Shown: piece after piece, positions 61,545 through 64,000 of the stretch
Numbering within the stretch: the first letter of the stretch is position 1
Layout of the letters: each line of letters starts with the position of its first letter
Assembly (NCBI RefSeq): GCF_900638385.1
Contig: NZ_LR134510.1
Coordinates: forward strand, 620,001-684,000
Length of the DNA stretch: 64,000 nt
Direction of reading: 5' to 3'
DNA from: Actinobacillus delphinicola
GTDB taxonomy: Bacteria; Pseudomonadota; Gammaproteobacteria; Enterobacterales; Pasteurellaceae
The notes under the pieces: generated by a model
What the model saw: only the letters and a program-made list of their open reading frames with translations
What the model was told of the DNA's origin: nothing
Databases searched by the model: none
Program-made: the position numbers and the translations under genes

Positions 61545-62024
61545 TTATTCTGAAAAGCGAATTGGCTTGAGTGCAGTCGATAAAAATAATGGATGACTCG
61601 GTTCCCCAGATTTATTGAGAATTAAATAATGAAGCTGTGGAATAAGATTTTTTATCATTTTCGTACGCATTGTAAAATGCTCTACTTTTCTTCCACTATT
61701 ACCCCAAGCTCCAATCACCATTGCAGAATTTCGAGTAATATTTGTAATCCAATAATCATTGTCTTTACCGACAGGATCTTCTTGCTCTAATAATAAGCTA
61801 GGATCAGTTGCTCGAAATGCGAAAAGATTAATCACATAAATCCCCCCATATCCCCATTTTCTCGCATAACTGATACATTTTCTTATTGTAGGATCATTTT
61901 CTTTTTCATCTGCTGTTGAAGGATTCAAACAAACAAAAGTAACATATGGCTCGCTATTATCCCATATGCGCCACAATACATAGCGATACTGACGATCATC
62001 AGAAAACTTTGCACCACTTATCAT
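61545..62024 (-). CDS. DUF1643 domain protein
   Basis: A 159-residue protein of the DUF1643 family. The signature is FVCLNPSTADEKENDPTIRK, then CISYARKWGYGGIYVINLFA and FRATDPSLLLEQEDPVGKDN. The family is small, uncharacterised, and common in mobile or accessory DNA. A conserved Asn-Pro-Ser and Asp-Pro-Thr suggest an enzyme active site, but no activity is established to my knowledge. It stands alone between the OGFr-like operon and the rRNA operon, downstream of the 5S gene. Confidence 0.82.
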   Translation of the reverse strand: MISGAKFSDDRQYRYVLWRIWDNSEPYVTFVCLNPSTADEKENDPTIRKCISYARKWGYGGIYVINLFAFRATDPSLLLEQEDPVGKDNDYWITNITRNSAMVIGAWGNSGRKVEHFTMRTKMIKNLIPQLHYLILNKSGEPSHPLFLSTALKPIRFSE

Positions 62025-62163
62025 TATCTTCTCCTTTTATCATAGTAGCTAATTAGAAGTAGGATTATAGCCTAATCGAATTACTTACTCAAATCACATA
62101 AAAATTACAGGGAAGAGGGGTGAAACCTTTGATAATAAAAAGGAAAACTCTTAAATTTCAGGC

Positions 62164-62194
62164 ATAAAAAAACCTCTTGATTGCTCAAGAGGTT
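62164..62194 (-). terminator. Terminator of the rRNA operon
   Basis: CCTCTTGA-gcaa-TCAAGAGG on the minus strand followed by TTTTTTT, about 10 bp after the 5S 3' end. Confidence 0.93.
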
Positions 62195-62203
62195 GGTGTT
62201 GAG

Positions 62204-62320
62204 ACCTGGCGGTGTCCTACTCTCGCATGGAGTAACTCCACACTACCATCGGCGTTACAGCGTTTCACTTCTGAGTTCGGCATGGGGTCAGGTGGGACCA
62301 CTGCACTTTCGCCGCCAGGA
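62204..62320 (-). rRNA. rrf: 5S ribosomal RNA
   Basis: About 117 nt, matching E. coli 5S over the conserved parts: on the minus strand TCCTGGCGGC at the 5' end, GGTCCCACCTGACCCCATGC and CCGAACTCAGAAGTGAAACG, and a 3' end pairing with the start (CCGCCAGGT). Ends are estimated to a few bases. Confidence 0.95.
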
Positions 62321-62466
62321 TTATTCTTTATAATCTGTCTTTTCGTCGTTCTTTACTTAACGTTTATTTGCGTTTTACTTTCTCTTCGCTTCGTTAAGTC
62401 TTTAAAATCTTCACTGAAAACCGACTTTCTTTCAAATCTTTTCTCTAAAAATATTTGAGTGTTGTA

Positions 62467-64000
<1,534 letters not shown>

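Overview
The window is chromosomal DNA from a low-GC member of the Pasteurellaceae, close to Haemophilus. The evidence is a P2-like porin, the comNOPQ-recC competence operon, short intergenic gaps, and proteins that read like H. influenzae orthologues throughout. I cannot name the species. Gene order is heavily rearranged compared with what I remember of H. influenzae Rd. There is a katG-type catalase-peroxidase, and the usual Haemophilus uptake signal is almost absent.

Layout. 1-6.9 kb (minus strand): dnaE, recO, relA and the start of dgkA. 7-11 kb (plus): rluE, dut, yheU, crp and a phosphoethanolamine transferase with a broken N-terminus. 11.1-13.9 kb: coaBC (minus) diverging from radC, then rpmB-rpmG. 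14-21.8 kb (plus): a glycine-zipper lipoprotein, a coiled-coil exported protein, mutM, gyrB, an O-antigen-ligase family protein, dapF and xerC. 22.1-23.2 kb: a P2-like porin behind a 526-bp AT-rich gap. 23.8-29.9 kb (minus): the classical operon tRNA-fMet, rimP, nusA, infB, rbfA, truB. 30-33 kb: a small lipoprotein, a WaaP/InaA-like kinase, a DUF1439 protein, ispH and lspA. 33.3-41.1 kb: ileS and lysC (minus), then a membrane protein, ybeY and tmcA (plus). 41.2-48.2 kb (minus): Dps, a DUF302 protein, then comN, comO, comP, comQ and recC. 48.4-48.7 kb: four tandem tRNA-Lys genes. 49-51.6 kb: katG and a small orphan ORF. 51.7-59.7 kb (minus): ruvB, ruvA, ruvC, yebC, nudB, sanA and aspS, interrupted by four small accessory genes. 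59.8-62 kb: cmoA, a two-gene accessory operon and a DUF1643 gene. 62.2-64 kb: 5S rRNA and the 3' half of 23S rRNA (minus).

The genes are mostly housekeeping: replication and repair (dnaE, recO, recC, ruvABC, mutM, gyrB, xerC), translation (fMet operon, ileS, aspS, tmcA, ybeY, rluE, L28/L33) and envelope (porin, lipoproteins, lspA, LPS-modifying enzymes). Natural competence links several of them. Both the comN operon and radC have CRP-S-like sites (TGCGA-N6-TCGCA class), as expected for the Sxy/CRP regulon.

The most unusual signal is a dispersed family of intergenic inverted repeats built on ACGCCCCGATTTTCG. At least nine intergenic loci carry it, mostly just after stop codons, with degenerate copies inside coding sequence. 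The canonical Haemophilus uptake signal AAGTGCGGT was found only once in 64 kb, where dozens would be expected in H. influenzae. The new motif sits where H. influenzae has paired uptake-signal terminators, so it could be a terminator/REP family or an uptake signal of changed specificity.
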